Assembly (NCBI GenBank): GCA_950295325.1
Contig: OX485806.1
Span: 36,084,001 to 36,148,000 of the forward strand
Direction: 5' to 3'
Origin: Polytrichum commune
Taxonomy: Eukaryota; Streptophyta; Polytrichopsida; Polytrichales; Polytrichaceae
DNA: 64,000 nucleotides
Made by a program: the position numbers and the translations under genes. Position 1 is the stretch's first letter; each line of letters opens with the position of its first letter. Of this stretch, positions 51,170-63,232 are shown in pieces. The notes below the pieces were generated by a model. The model was not told the DNA's origin, did not search any database, and saw nothing but the letters and a program-made list of their open reading frames with translations.

Positions 51170-51670
51170 CCTCGCTCCCGCTGCCCTTCATTTCTCTCAC
51201 TTCAAGAGTCACCAAAACTTACTCAACATGTTCTTCAATGCTCCAAAGCACTTCTCCAAATTTTCCCACCTAATGCCTCAACCCCAAGCAAGCTGTTAAC
51301 GGCCCATTCATCTCCGCTGTTCCTCGATCTCAAAACCTGAGAATCTCAACCCTAAAAATCCACCCAACCCGACCACCTCAAATTACTCTCAATCATGTAT
51401 TGGATTCTGACATTTTAATCATTTTCCCATGACCCACATAACCAGAAATGTGCACATGTTCTTCAATATTCAAAAGAAGTTCTCCAAATTTTCCCATCTG
51501 ATCGCTCAGCTCCAAGCTGTTAACAGCTCGTTCATCTCCTTTATTTCCTCGATCTTAAACCCTGAGAACCTCAACCCTAAAAATCCACACCAACCCAACC
51601 ACCTCAAATTATACTTACGCCGATACTGGATTTTGACATATTGATCATTTTTGGATGATCCAGATAACCA
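51170..51670. repeat. Tandem duplication, about 225-bp unit
   Basis: ACATGTTCTTCAAT, AAATTTTCCCA.CTGAT.. (or CTAATG), AAGCTGTTAAC(G/A)GC, TTCATCTCC, CTCAACCCTAAAAATCCAC and ACCACCTCAAATTA recur in order at about 51225-51440 and 51455-51665. A weaker third trace (AACCTTAAACCCTAAAATCC, ACCACCTCAAAATCCCCTCAATC) is at 51745-51800. On the minus strand it lies upstream of the BACK-like exons, where a promoter would be. Confidence 0.8.
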
Positions 51671-53040
51671 AAAAAAAAATGCTTCAATTGCTCAAAGAAA
51701 CGAAATTAGGGAGCATTCACATCGAAGCAATCATCCACCTCGAGCGTAACCTTAAACCCTAAAATCCCACAAGACAACCACCTCAAAATCCCCTCAATCT
51801 GATCTTCTTCTTCTTCGTCTTCTTTTTATCAATTTGAGATAACATAATTGACAAACATTGTCCCGATTGCTGAAAGACACGAAATTCGAGGTCAACAACA
51901 AATGCGGTGCAGTCTCACACCTTAAGCAGAATGATCTTCGACCATGATTTCTGAGGATTGAATGACAGTGTGAGAAATTTGCAATTGCGCCCAAATTCAA
52001 TTACAGGCCTCGCTCTCAAGTCGCAATTGTTGTGCATTCAATCCAATCGAAGAAGCCGGCGATCGAAGTGCAGACATGAACTCTCCTCGAAAACCCTAAA
52101 ATTCTGAGGTGACGTGACCGCCTGAGAGGGGCGGCATTTCGGGAAAAGCCTATAGGCCCTCCTCCTCGACAACCAGAGGTTGTGAACGGTTGAAGCCAGG
52201 CCCCTGGTTCTGTGCCAAAGAGCCAACTCCCGGGCTCAACCTCAGAATTACGGGTAGTACAGACACTGAGCCATACAAACAGTGGCAAAAGGTGACAAAC
52301 AGTGGCAAACGGTGACAAACGGTGACCAGGAGGGCCCTAGGGATGAGCTTATAGATCCAAACGAGCCAGGTACCCTTACTCCAGACCTGTAGCCAGCCTC
52401 TGTATCTCTGTTCTTGGACTCACTCGTACAATGCAGTCAACCTCAACAAGACAAATACAACTCCCAAGGTGAACTCACTACACCCTAAACTCTGTAATAT
52501 CAGCCCCCCATAATGTCACACACTCTCTGATATCCCGAAACCCTGGGCAACAGATGTTCGTAGTTCATCTCTCACTCCTTATTGTCACATTTTTCTCCCT
52601 TATATCACAAAATTTGTCATCAATGCAAACCACCCAAGAAGTCAACCCACATCTTCGTATTGCGCCATGTGTCAACATGTGGAGTGTCTTCTTTTTCTTC
52701 TTCTTCTTCTTATGCCATTTGTTGAATGTTGGTGCATGCGTCTGCCACATCGTCCGGGGAGGTCAAGTGGAGTGGACCACACTAGCGTAGGTGATGGGAG
52801 AACATATTCAAATTGTCCTCACATCTCCTTTGTGTTATTCCATAGTGTCACATGCTACACTAAATCTATAATATCACGCATCTATGTTAACACTACAAAA
52901 CTTTGTAATATCACGTGCACTTTGGTTACCACAGGTGTGATACTACGGAGCTTAGAGCGTATCTTATGAAACTCAAGTCCCATGTTCATCTACATCCCCT
53001 TTTGTGACAATTCCATAAACTGATCATTGTTCCCCACTCA
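51671..53040. other. No confident gene; GC-richer block near 52.0-52.4 kb
   Basis: Minus-strand frames at 52318-52016 are open but unrecognised. GGTGACAAACAGTGGCAAAC-type words repeat at 52280-52325. A (TTC)n microsatellite is at 52690-52710. Short TAATATCAC words recur near 52490-52930. The GC-richer part could be a 5' leader of the minus-strand gene fragments. Confidence 0.35.
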
Positions 53041-53660
53041 ATGTGCTTAATTCAATGCCAAGGTTTAGTGAGGTTAGCAACCTTATTGCTCCTCACCCCA
53101 CTCTTCCAAACTCTGATCCCCCATCAAGCAAGTAATTCCAGAATCTAGCACCCATTGGCGAGTCGGCCCCAACCGTCCAAGGTCATAGTAGAAGTGCGAT
53201 TGTGGATTTTGCAATGGAAGAGGCGTTGGTTTTATCAACACCCACCTTGGGAGGTCGATTTCTCACATAATGGAATCGCGACAAGGGTCCTAAAATCAAA
53301 CTTGGCCCTATAGCCACCATCAAGAAGAGAATTGGAAAGGAGAATCGGATCCTCAAGTTGGAAGGCCCGAGCACGAAAAGAGTCTTAACACTCTATGGAA
53401 CTCCACCTTGGGTGAACTAAACTAGCGGAGAACCTTTGAGAAGAAGGTGACGGGCACACCTCCGACTCTTTCCAATCAAGTGCACATCATGTCAAATACA
53501 GTTAGAGGGCCTAAAGACCCTTCAGTAGCGAGTAGGTTAGGGGATTATGTTAGAAACAAGAGGCCTAAGATTGACAATTTATCCATATAAGAACACAAAC
53601 TTCAAGGAACAAATCTTGAGACAAATTCGTTTAGGGTATGGCCTCAAGTTTGCTCATGGT
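53041..53660 (+). other. Possible LINE ORF1 remnant
   Basis: A broken frame at about 53190-53420 reads like coding sequence (MEEALVLSTPTLGGRFLT, IKKRIGKENRILKLEG), and it lies upstream of the L1-like ORF2 at 54.2 kb in the same orientation, where ORF1 should be. No ORF1 zinc knuckle is visible, so the call is weak. Confidence 0.25.
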
Positions 53661-53680
53661 CAAGGGCCACTTCTCCCATA

Positions 53681-54115
53681 TAAGGTAGAAATACCTAAAG
53701 CGGTGAAAATAAGCCGATTTAGCTAGAATGAGTGGCTGGAAGTGTTGTGCAATATTTTTCAAAGGCAAGTTGTTTCGTTATTTTATTTCTTGTAAATAAT
53801 TAGTTATTATTTCTTCAAAGAGGCAAGTATGTCAAACCCCCTACTTGTATAATAGAGTCTCCTTGATCTAAACATCAAAATATTCTACTCCACATACAAA
53901 GATACGCAAAACGGATAACCTTAATGGCACCCAAAAGTGATCGCAAGTGGTGTGAAACAACACCTATCCGGTCAATCAGTGCATCCCATCTAGCAATACA
54001 TCCTTTTCGGTCCACCACTTTTCTAATTAGCCATTTTGGGTCTGCACAAGAATCATTATATCCCTAGTCTAGTGCACCACTAGTGATCATTCACTGCTTT
54101 AGGTATTTCTACCTT
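53681..54115. mobile_element. MITE with TAAGGTAGAAATACC ends, copy 1
   Basis: TAAGGTAGAAATACCTAAAG at 53681 is complemented by CTTTAGGTATTTCTACCTTA ending at 54115. A TA at each edge could be the target duplication, which would suggest Tc1/mariner kinship. The 435-bp body aligns with 59700-60141 in inverse orientation. No coding sequence. Confidence 0.8.
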
Positions 54116-54159
54116 ACTCACGGATCGTACTGGTGGGGCCGGTAAAGGGGGATTGCCAT

Positions 54160-56830
54160 ACTAATGCAACCAAAGTGGAGAAGCTTAGTTGTAGACTTGG
54201 GTCATTGTGAGAACAATAGAGCAATTTGGATTAAGATGTATGTATCTCTGCGCACGCCCGCTGCGGGGGGCGGGGGGAAGAGATTTAAGTGTGAAATGTG
54301 TTTATGCTTCAAACATGTCAATGGAAAGAATGGCCTTCTGGGATGCACTTGAGGCCAATGATCCAATGGATTGCCGGTGGATTGTAGCTAGAGATTTTAA
54401 CATGCTAGAAGGTAGAGAGGCCAAGACTTTGTTGAGCAGAAAACTCATGAGTAGATAAGAAACGTCATTATGGGAGAGAATCAAAGACACACTCCAAGTC
54501 TCGGACTTCTCCATTGCATATGGGGGACCCCATTACTCATGGGACAACCTTAAGGATGATGGAGTAAGAGTCTTGGCTAGATAAGATTGGACTTACACCT
54601 TCTTGGAATTTGGACCTTCACTGAGTACACCTATTAAGGAGTACATCATTCAGGGTGATGATGTAAGATCTGATCACCACCTTGTGACATACCAAATAGA
54701 GTTGTGCACTCTATCTAAAAGAAGATCGAAATGGAAGGCAAACGCACAATACCTCACTGAAGCAAAGGAGGAGATGAATTTTTTTTGAGAATCAAGATGA
54801 TACTACGAACCACTCTTCTCCAAACTCAAGAGGATTACAACACTCGTATAAATAATTTTGTTGGAGGAAAGCAGGCGAGTTTCGCAAGATAGAGGAATCC
54901 AAATGTGCCAAGTTAACCAAAGCCCAATCCCTCCTTGAACTTGACCCTACATTGACCAATGTACAAGTGGAGGTAAAAAATGCTTGAGAGGAAGTACAAC
55001 AGATGGAAACTCATAAGACTCAAGGGAGACAAATAAGGTCTAGGGCAAGGTAGATAAAAATTGGAGATGGGATTACTAAAGAATTCTTTGCATCCAGAAG
55101 GGAGAAATTCCTTGGCCATCTAATCACCCAACTTAAAATGGAGCAAGGCGTCACTATCACGGAAAGAGAGTTGATGGAGAAAACATGTACTAACTACGTA
55201 CCACTCCAAGTCATACACACCACACATGCACAACGTTGGTAGAGAGGATATAGTTCAAGATCTACACCATGTCCCAAGGAAATTATCGGGTGAGAGATAT
55301 GCCACATTGGATAAAGCAATCACCATTAAAGAACTTCCATCATCATTGGAAGAGATGACCATCAAGGCACCCGGTCCGGATGGCCTTATCATTGACTTCT
55401 TTAAGATGCGTTGGTCCTTTATCAAAGAGGACAAGACTTTTGCCTTACCATGGTACAAGACTCCTTCACCCTTTGCAAGTTTCCATGAAGGTTACTAATT
55501 AAAGAACTAAACGCTCTTTTGCACATAGTGGGACGAACTTACTAATTGGCATCCCATTATACTTCTCAATGTATCGTACAAGATCTTTGTGAACGCACTT
55601 CAACAACGACTTCAACTGCTCCTATATGAGGTAATTAATAACGACCAATATGTGTTCCTTCCCTTAGGTATATTCTTGACAACATGTTTCTTTCCATGCA
55701 ACATGAGACTTCTTACCATTGCTAACATTTGGGACGAAGGTACAACTAATTTTATCCCTTGGGAAATTTCTCAACCTCAAATTGGGATAATTGCTCAACC
55801 TCAATATAACCTTTGACCTCTATTCTGGCAAATTTAACCAGATGACTTTTGACTTGCAAAATGGGGATGGTACGTGTGATGCATCTAGTTTCCTTTCCTA
55901 TGTGGCAGGGCTATCTCGCGGGTAACTATAGGTTTTATTGGTCACAAGTGTGGGATCCACTTTGGTCTGTGAAAGAGGTTGCATTCATGTGATCAATTTG
56001 GCACAAAGCGATGGCGGTCAATGAATGACGGGCATGCATCGCGCCCATTTCAATCTCCAAACAATGTGTTTTTTGCCTACGTAATACTAGTGATTCGGTC
56101 AAATACAGGTTGGCAACAAACGAGTAGAGAAAGAAAGCACTGCTTCCTTATTCAAACATCAATTTTTATATAGGTATAGATGGTATCTCTTTATTTTTTG
56201 TGGTCCTGACCGGGACTACATTCAAGCTAGGAGAGCTTGGAGATGGGCCAAGTACATCATGCATGAACTCTGCGAGGTTAGAATTGGCAATTATGACATC
56301 TTCAACTGGAAGCAAGCAATTTTTGGGGAAAGGATTCCCAAAAAATACGGCAAAATGATTAAAATTTGGCACCTTCTTAGGGGCATTACTCTTTGGACCA
56401 TTTGAATTGAACGGAATGACAAAGTGTTTAACCAAGAACAATGGCACATGTCTAAGGTTAAGCATCGTATTTGGGACGAGCTCATCATTTACGCCAAAGC
56501 GGCGTGTCGAACAAATTAAAGTTAGTAGCTTCTCTATGATGGCCATGCTCCAAGGGTTTGACAAAACTTGGGGTGCTAGAAATGTCTTGTGTAAAAGACA
56601 TGAGATGGTTATTGAGTGGAATTGGAAAAGACAACGTTGTGACTATTAGAAGGGGTGGTGGTTTGGGGGTTGTCCTTGATAGTGGTCAGTCTTTGATTTT
56701 ATTATGTGCGGTATTTTACGCCCGAGGGGTCCTGCCTCCCCTCGGTGTGGGCGTGTTTTTCTTCTTGGTGTTAATTCATTTTGGCGTTGGCTGGTTTGGC
56801 CTTCTGTCTGAAAAAAAATTAAAAAAAGAA
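54160..56830 (+). pseudogene. L1-like LINE ORF2, collapsed copy with 3' UTR
   Basis: Order of blocks: endonuclease (SVKCVYASNMSMERMAFWDA, CRWIVARDFNMLEG, SFSIAYGG-like, GDDVRSDHHLVTYQIEL), the N-terminal RT region (LPSSLEEMTIKAPGPDGLII, NALQQRLQLLLYEVINNDQY), then a jump to the zf-RVT region (RRAWRW, IWH) at 55930-56650 and the 3' UTR ending GGCCTTCTGTCTGAAAAAAAA at about 56825. The reverse-transcriptase core including YADD is deleted, and many frame changes and stops occur. The tail matches those at 5244, 27185 and 32330. Confidence 0.85.
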
Positions 56831-57064
56831 AAAGAAGAAGAAGAAGAAGTTTCGTTTCCTATTCCTCCCAAAAAGGACGAAACTTTGTTGATGGTTATAT
56901 ATAGTAAATTTGGCAAATCAGTTGAAGTGAAATGGCATGGCGTACATGCCTCCTAAGCAACAACTTCAGTCCAAACTGGAACAAACTCTACAGTATGGCA
57001 CAAATCCAAACTTAAAAATAGAAGCCACTTTTCAAAACAGAAGCCGTCTTTTTTTCTTTTTTTT

Positions 57065-57720
57065 TTGAGTGAGTGTTATGTGTTAAGTGTTGTAACATGT
57101 TCTACTCCCTTCTTTGTTAATTGCACCTCTATAAGTGTTAGTTTGGAGAAAATCAAGGTAATAATATATGAGAGCATACATTTTAAACATGTAATCACAT
57201 TTATCCCATATTCTTTGCGAACAATTCAAAATTGTTGGTGGCACACGGGTGTTCTTTCGATCTCTATTGAGAGGGAGATAGAGAAAGCTAGGCTCTTGGT
57301 AGAGGTTGATGAAGTTGCTACTTTACTTCATCAACTGACGTTATTGTCATTTGATAGTGAGGTGGGTGACGTGATGAATGCTCATGAATACCTCAAATTT
57401 GAGATGGAGTTTGATTTAAACAACCCCTATGAACCTACCGATGAGGAGTTTTTGGATATGTATTCCTCAAAACATCAAGAAATTAATGTTGGTGAGGTTA
57501 TGGTTGATGTGGTAGAAGAAGTTGTAGGATTTAGTGTTGTTGAGCGTTCTCTAGAGGATTTGAAGAAATACTTTGAACAAAGACCAAATGATGCCCTATC
57601 ACACATCATGAGCATTCAAGGACTTCAAAAGGAAGTTTCATCTCATCATTTGGAAACTTCTCATCATACTATTATAGACTCTTTCTTTCGGTTAGTTTAG
57701 TTGGAAGAATCTTGTCAAGT
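57065..57720 (+). pseudogene. Tigger/pogo transposase C-terminus, third and divergent copy
   Basis: The frame of 211 codons carries SLRTIQNCWWHTGVLSISIE, equivalent to QTIRNCWRKSAILPTEW in the copy at 25.8-26.6 kb, then an acidic region (EFDLNNPYEPTDEEFLDMYS) and a C-terminal helix-rich tail. Similarity is limited to the C-terminal pattern, so it belongs to a different Tigger lineage. The DDE core is missing and no terminal repeats were found. An (AT)n tract follows at 57725. Confidence 0.65.
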
Positions 57721-58381
57721 TACTACTATATATATATATATATATACATAATTTATTTCAATTAGTTTAGTTGAATTATGTATTCTCATTTGTACTTTGA
57801 TTTTTTAGTTTTATAAAATGTTGTGTTCTTCATTTTCGGAAATTTGAAGTGTTATTTCTATAAATATTATTAATCATCAGTATGAATTCTATAAGTGTTA
57901 CTTGTTATAATTCTATATATGTTAATTTTTTGCTACTCCCGACATTTATGGAGTCTTGACTGTTTACGCGTTTGCCCATGTTGCTTATGCCCCCTCCCCA
58001 CCTGATTTTAGCTAAGCCTAAGAGTTGATTCTAAAAACACGGCCTTCACACCATCGGCATTATCTAGTGGCGAGCCTAGTTAAAAGTGGAGGTTTTAAGC
58101 CTCAAGCACCAACCCTCCCATCGGTACCTAGACATGAGGCAAGAATGTAGGACCTTTAAAAGTGTCGCCTCCCGCCCTTGTGATTGGTTGCTTTTAGGGC
58201 CACTTCACACACATAATTGAAGGCCCCTGACCATGGCAATCTAAGAGCTCTCATTGGCCGAAATGACGGAGACAATCCAAGTTCACTTCACACTAGGAGG
58301 TGAAGGTCTAAAGGCCCCCAAAAAAGTTTGTGGATGAAAAGTCTGCATGAAGTCCTACATGGCAGGTTGTGGATAAGGGTG
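57721..58381. other. No gene recognised
   Basis: AT-rich, then ordinary sequence without coding pattern. Confidence 0.4.
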
Positions 58382-58452
58382 CATGGTCTCTCGGAATTTG
58401 CGTCAGACCCACCTCCAAGAGGTGGGCCTGACGCAAATTCCGGGAGACCATG
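58382..58452. repeat. Near-perfect 34-bp hairpin with 3-base loop
   Basis: CATGGTCTCTCGGAATTTGC with the next 14 bases pairs with the sequence ending GCAAATTCCGGGAGACCATG; the loop is CAA. There are two mismatches in 34 pairs, one of them compatible with G-U pairing in RNA. No flanking target duplication was recognised. Confidence 0.92.
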
Positions 58453-59699
58453 ACTTTTTTAATATTTTCCCCAGCATGACGCATTTCAAGATAAATTCCA
58501 TAGCAAATTCCAGAACAAATTCCAGGTTAGATTCTAGGACAGACAAACACCACCAAGTAATTCTCTTAAGTTGATAAAGTTTGAGACATATTATATTAAA
58601 CCAAATCCTCCCTCTTTTTCCCGCTAACAAATATGCAATGGCCCCTCAACATGGTTCATTCGCACTTCTCACTATGCTTGAGGGCCCAAGACTACATAAA
58701 ATGGCTTTCCCAACACCCATGGTACGGCCTTTGGATGAGAATCAAGGGTCCTCACCATTACAAGGTCACGGCTCTTGGCTCATGTGTGAATTGGCCCTTA
58801 GTCTTAGGCACGAGGACTAAGGGCCCAAGACTTGTCCATTAACAAAAACTGATGGTTAGATAGATGAGTAGTAAGGCATTTGGGGATGGGACAAAAACTA
58901 TCCAACATTCATTGCTTGGTAGATAAAACAATGAACATGTGTGAAAGCTACTTAACTAAGACCTACTTGAAAATCTCCGGAGCAAGTTCTTGTAGGTGCA
59001 TTGGGATAGTTGGATGCCTCCGCTATAACCGAGGGAGCTTTACCCGGCTCTTAGGAAAAACTTTGGTTATTTGGTAAAGTCAGGTGGGGATGGGGCGAAA
59101 TTATTTTAATGTGGTTAAACCCCAACTTCATTGATTTTATCATTGTCATATCAATCATGTGATGTGGGACTCCTTGTTAAACTATGGCCGTAATCATTGG
59201 CAGGAGCTTCGGGAAGCTTATCATAAAGCCCTTGAAATTGCCAAACCAAAATTCATAAATTGTATTTAAGGAAGGATCTCCACATTAGCTGGACCCCTCA
59301 TGGCCTTGTTATTGGCCTCTTTAGCTACACTTAATATGATATTTAGCATCAATTACTGTTTGGAATTACGCAATGCTATAAGCGTTTACTCTACATCTCA
59401 CTTTTATCAACAAAGGTTGTATTGGTTGTTTGGACATTATAGAACATTAATGTCTTTACTTGGTACAAAATTACATTGATAGTCAAAGATATAGGAATGT
59501 GTAACTATTAATAGTAAATGACATTGATTATCATATTTAGTGTAGTTAATTTTGTTTTCTCTATATGTTGGGTTATTATTTTTTCTGTGTTGTTGGACTG
59601 GTTGGGAGGCCAGCCAATGCTGATCTTGGTTTCGTTTCCTTGGTCACTTTTCTCTGCAATAAAGTTTTCCCATCTGCACCAAGAATAAGTAAATAAACA
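58453..59699. other. No gene recognised
   Basis: AAATTCCAG words recur near 58490-58530, and AAGGGCCCAAGACTT-type words repeat at about 58685 and 58815. No coding pattern. Confidence 0.4.
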
Positions 59700-60141
59700 A
59701 ATGAATGACTACTACTTGTGCACTAGACTAGGGGTAGAATGACTTTGTGTGCACCCAAAGTGGCTAATTATAAAAGTGGTGGTTTAAAAAGGATGCAATG
59801 ATAAGTCGGATGCAACGATGGGCCACATTGGTGTTGTTTCACACCACTTGCGATCACTTATGGGTGCCATGGAGTTAACCGTTTTATGTGCATTTGTATG
59901 CAAAGTAAGACATGTTTATGCTCAAATTAGGGAGACTCTACTATACAAGTAGGGGGTTTGACTTACTTGCCTCTTTGGATAAATGTAACTAAGTATTTAC
60001 ATGGAATAAAATGTTGAAACAACTTGCATTCCTCATCATTTCCACTACTCCATCTTTGAAAATATTGCACAAATTTCAAGCCATTCTTTATGGTTGAATA
60101 AACTTATTTTCAACGTTTTCTGTATATCCACCTTAGGTTAC
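59700..60141. mobile_element. MITE, copy 2 (inverted relative to 53681)
   Basis: CCTAGTCTAGTGCAC, AAGTGGCTAATTA, GTTTCACACCACTTGCGATC, ACAAGTAGGGGGTTTGAC and CTTATTTTCAACG (given in mixed strand to show identity) match copy 1 throughout. The end near 60141 (TCCACCTTAGG) is kept; the one near 59700 has decayed. Confidence 0.75.
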
Positions 60142-61044
60142 TTTGGAGTATGAGCTTCTATTGTTTTGTCTCACTGCAACTGCATTCAAAAATTTAGAGT
60201 GAGTAAAGAGCAAGCAAGGTTTTCCATGCCATTTTTCATGAACATGAACTCAGTCTAACCCTAAAATATGCTCATGCCATTAGCTGATAATCTACATGAA
60301 TGGAAGGTATCTACTGGTGTAGGGTGGTGCCCACTACCATGTGAGCCAAAATAACATATAAAACCCTCATACTCCAAGCATGCAGATATTTTGTTAGGTT
60401 GGCATTGCTTGTTTTGGGAGGTGGTTCCATGTGTTGCCCAAATGTAGGAGCCACATTTAAGAGCTAATATCTTTCACATATGATGCCCAATGTGGGTGAG
60501 GTTTTTTGCCCTTGGGACAAGGTGATGGTAACACAACTTGACCGGATGGATTTCGAAAAGAATGAGTGCACATGTTGCTTGCTCCATGAAGAAAGGAAAT
60601 CTCCCAAAATGACCTCATGTGGCACCTCCAACTTTGAGGGTGACAAACTTCATCTAGATTTCCTTAGAAAAACCCCAAATTTTTGGGAGTAGCTCATTTT
60701 TCATCCACATAACATATTATGGCAAAGTTCCCAACTTTTGTGGCAACTTTTGGTCATGAAACAAAAAAAAATCAGAATTTTCTCTAGCTACCCCCCAGAT
60801 GAAGGCCCTATTCATATGTCAATTTGACCAAGATAATATGGTCCGATCGAATTCAAATGTTCCCAAAAAGGATATATATGGTAGTCTAGTTCACATCGGT
60901 ACGGTTGGGGTCGAAGTAAACATAGTTTATTTGGCTACATAACATAACTTTTAAGCATTGGTGCTGGAAATGCCTGAAAAATGAAATGTGAAGGCTTGAG
61001 CGTTTAGGGGTTAACGTACGCGTGCCCTTCGTATTTGGTTAATT
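60142..61044. other. No gene recognised
   Basis: A frame at 60480-60692 has no family pattern. No repeat ends seen. Confidence 0.4.
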
Positions 61045-61265
61045 ATCTTAATGAGACATCTATACTTTAGTGGTGTGTGGTTAAATTAGATCTAAGAACA
61101 AAACCCTACAAGACATGTGTTTAAAAGAGATTGGACTACATGCTCAAAATTTATCATTTGTTTTAGGTTCAATAATCAACATGATTGTGGGGACTTGGGT
61201 ATTCATTAAAGCATCAACACACATGCACTTTCAATAACCATATCTAATTCAAGGAAATTTTGATA
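61045..61265 (+). repeat. Dispersed repeat D, copy
   Basis: GACATCTATACTTTAGTGGT, GACATGTGTTTAAAAGAGAT, TGGACTACATGCTCAAA and TCAATAATCAACATGATTG match the copies at 32675 and 35600. Confidence 0.65.
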
Positions 61266-63232
61266 TTAAATATGATTTTTGCCAATGCTTCATCCATGTT
61301 CATCATAGAATTGCTAATGTAACACACGTTTCGTTGCATGAATTTTATCAAAACAAGCTTAGCTAAAGGCCTTGATGTTGTTTACCATGGTATCTCGGAT
61401 GAGTTGGATGTGGTGTGTGGTATGTTGAAGGCCTCATCGCCACTAGGAGCAACTTAGTGGTTACTTGGAATATTAGGCCTCGGACGGGCACTAATACTGG
61501 ACTCCCCTTGGGTTCTATATTGGGATTTTCCCTTGACAGTTGTATTGTTCACTTACTTCTTGCAATTGAATGTGTTTAATTTGTACCAACAATAAATAAA
61601 ATGCCCAACATGGGTGTTCTTCATGTTATTCATGTTTTACCTGGAAATATTCCATGGCAAGCCACTCCTGAGGAAGAACCAAATTGTTATGAAAATTCTT
61701 GAGGGACTTGTTAAGACTCTTGTCAAAGACATTGAAGAACGGAGAAACATCTGCTTGGATCAAGCTAACCCTTTTCACAAAGAGTTGCAAACAATGTTAG
61801 CAACATACAAATGAATATGTTCATAATATTATTCAGTTGCATGGTTGTGTTTCATTTTATATTTAGCTTTGACATGGGCCTCTACTATCTTACCTTCATA
61901 GAAAATGGGAAGAAACTAACGCCAACATGAATAATGAATAGTGCCAATATGAATATTGTCGGTATCTTCAATGACAGTGTTGCTATGAATAGCATTTTGA
62001 GGGAATAATATTGGGATGAACAATGTTTCATGCAAATATTATCGGGATGAACAATGATTCTTGCACATAGTGTCAAGAGTATATATCCACCCAAATTTCC
62101 AAGTTCAGCTTGAATGTATGAATAGTAAACAAATATTCTCACTTTGTTCAAGGGGCACACAAAATATATCTAACATATCCCAGGGTCAAGAAACCGACCC
62201 ACATGATTGAATAATGTTACGTTGCACTAAAAAGACAATTTAAAAACCAACATTCCACCTATTCCACACTCAGAATCGCAATGAGGGCATCTCTTACCCA
62301 CCTCATAAAAAATATGCTTACCCCTCTCATTTGCTAACCGCCACAACTTTGTGGAAATTTGACCGAAGGAAAGTGACTTTCTTCTAATCTCTATAATTGT
62401 GCCATTTCATTTGGATGACAACATGATGGGACTTTTTGGTAGATGGTGATAGCTTGTTGTCTAGCAAGGTTCTTCTCACCTAGATACAAACTAACTTGGA
62501 AAGAGTTTGATGAAGACCTCATGTCATACTAGTCATGATGAAGAAAGAATACACAACTAATATAAATATGCAAAAAAACCATCAAGGAAAATGGGCCTCT
62601 TGGGTATTAAGAGCTATGTCTTTTTTATAGGGTTCGTCTACATAATCATCTTTCAAGTTAAGCTTGTTGGACTACACCCCTTACTCAAATTATTCAATTC
62701 ATCTTGTAAAGTTGTCCGAATCGTAAAACTCATCAATCACAAGTGCAAAATATGCATTGACCAATTTCACATATTTTAGGGTCAACTAAACCTTAACTAT
62801 TCGTAGATCCATGAGGTCTTGTGCAATCACAAATGTTTCCTTTCTCATAGGATGTCAAATGCACATTTTTATTCCAAAGTCTAAATATAGTTCCGATTCA
62901 GCTAATAGTTACAGATGAACTGATTAAGTTTGAGAAATAACCGGTTGAAGTTCAAGTTGAAGTTTGGGAAAATTACCCATCATTTAGGAGGAATATATGG
63001 AATAAACATCAAATTAGTAAGGGAAAACCGGAGGTCACAACATGTAACCGGTTGGACTTGGAAACACTAGGATCCTTACCCTATCCATTTCAAATTTCGA
63101 CCTCAAATTTATGAATATATAATATAATATGGAGTAAAACATTGAGGCCGATGTTCAAACTTGTAAGTGATTGTGGAAATAACTGAAATTGAGTACCGAT
63201 TTGATAAAATTTGGAATGTACAATAGTAAACT
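61266..63232. other. No gene recognised
   Basis: About 2 kb without defined repeats. A short frame at 61614-61814 (LVKTLVKDIEERRNICLDQA) has plausible composition but no family match by eye. Confidence 0.4.

Noticed and set aside
58050-58140. Possible second SINE with GGTTTTAAGCC as B box
   Set aside because: No convincing A box at proper spacing and no defined 3' end.
61614-61814. Short frame rich in charged residues
   Set aside because: Only 66 codons, no family motif, no neighbouring exon signal.
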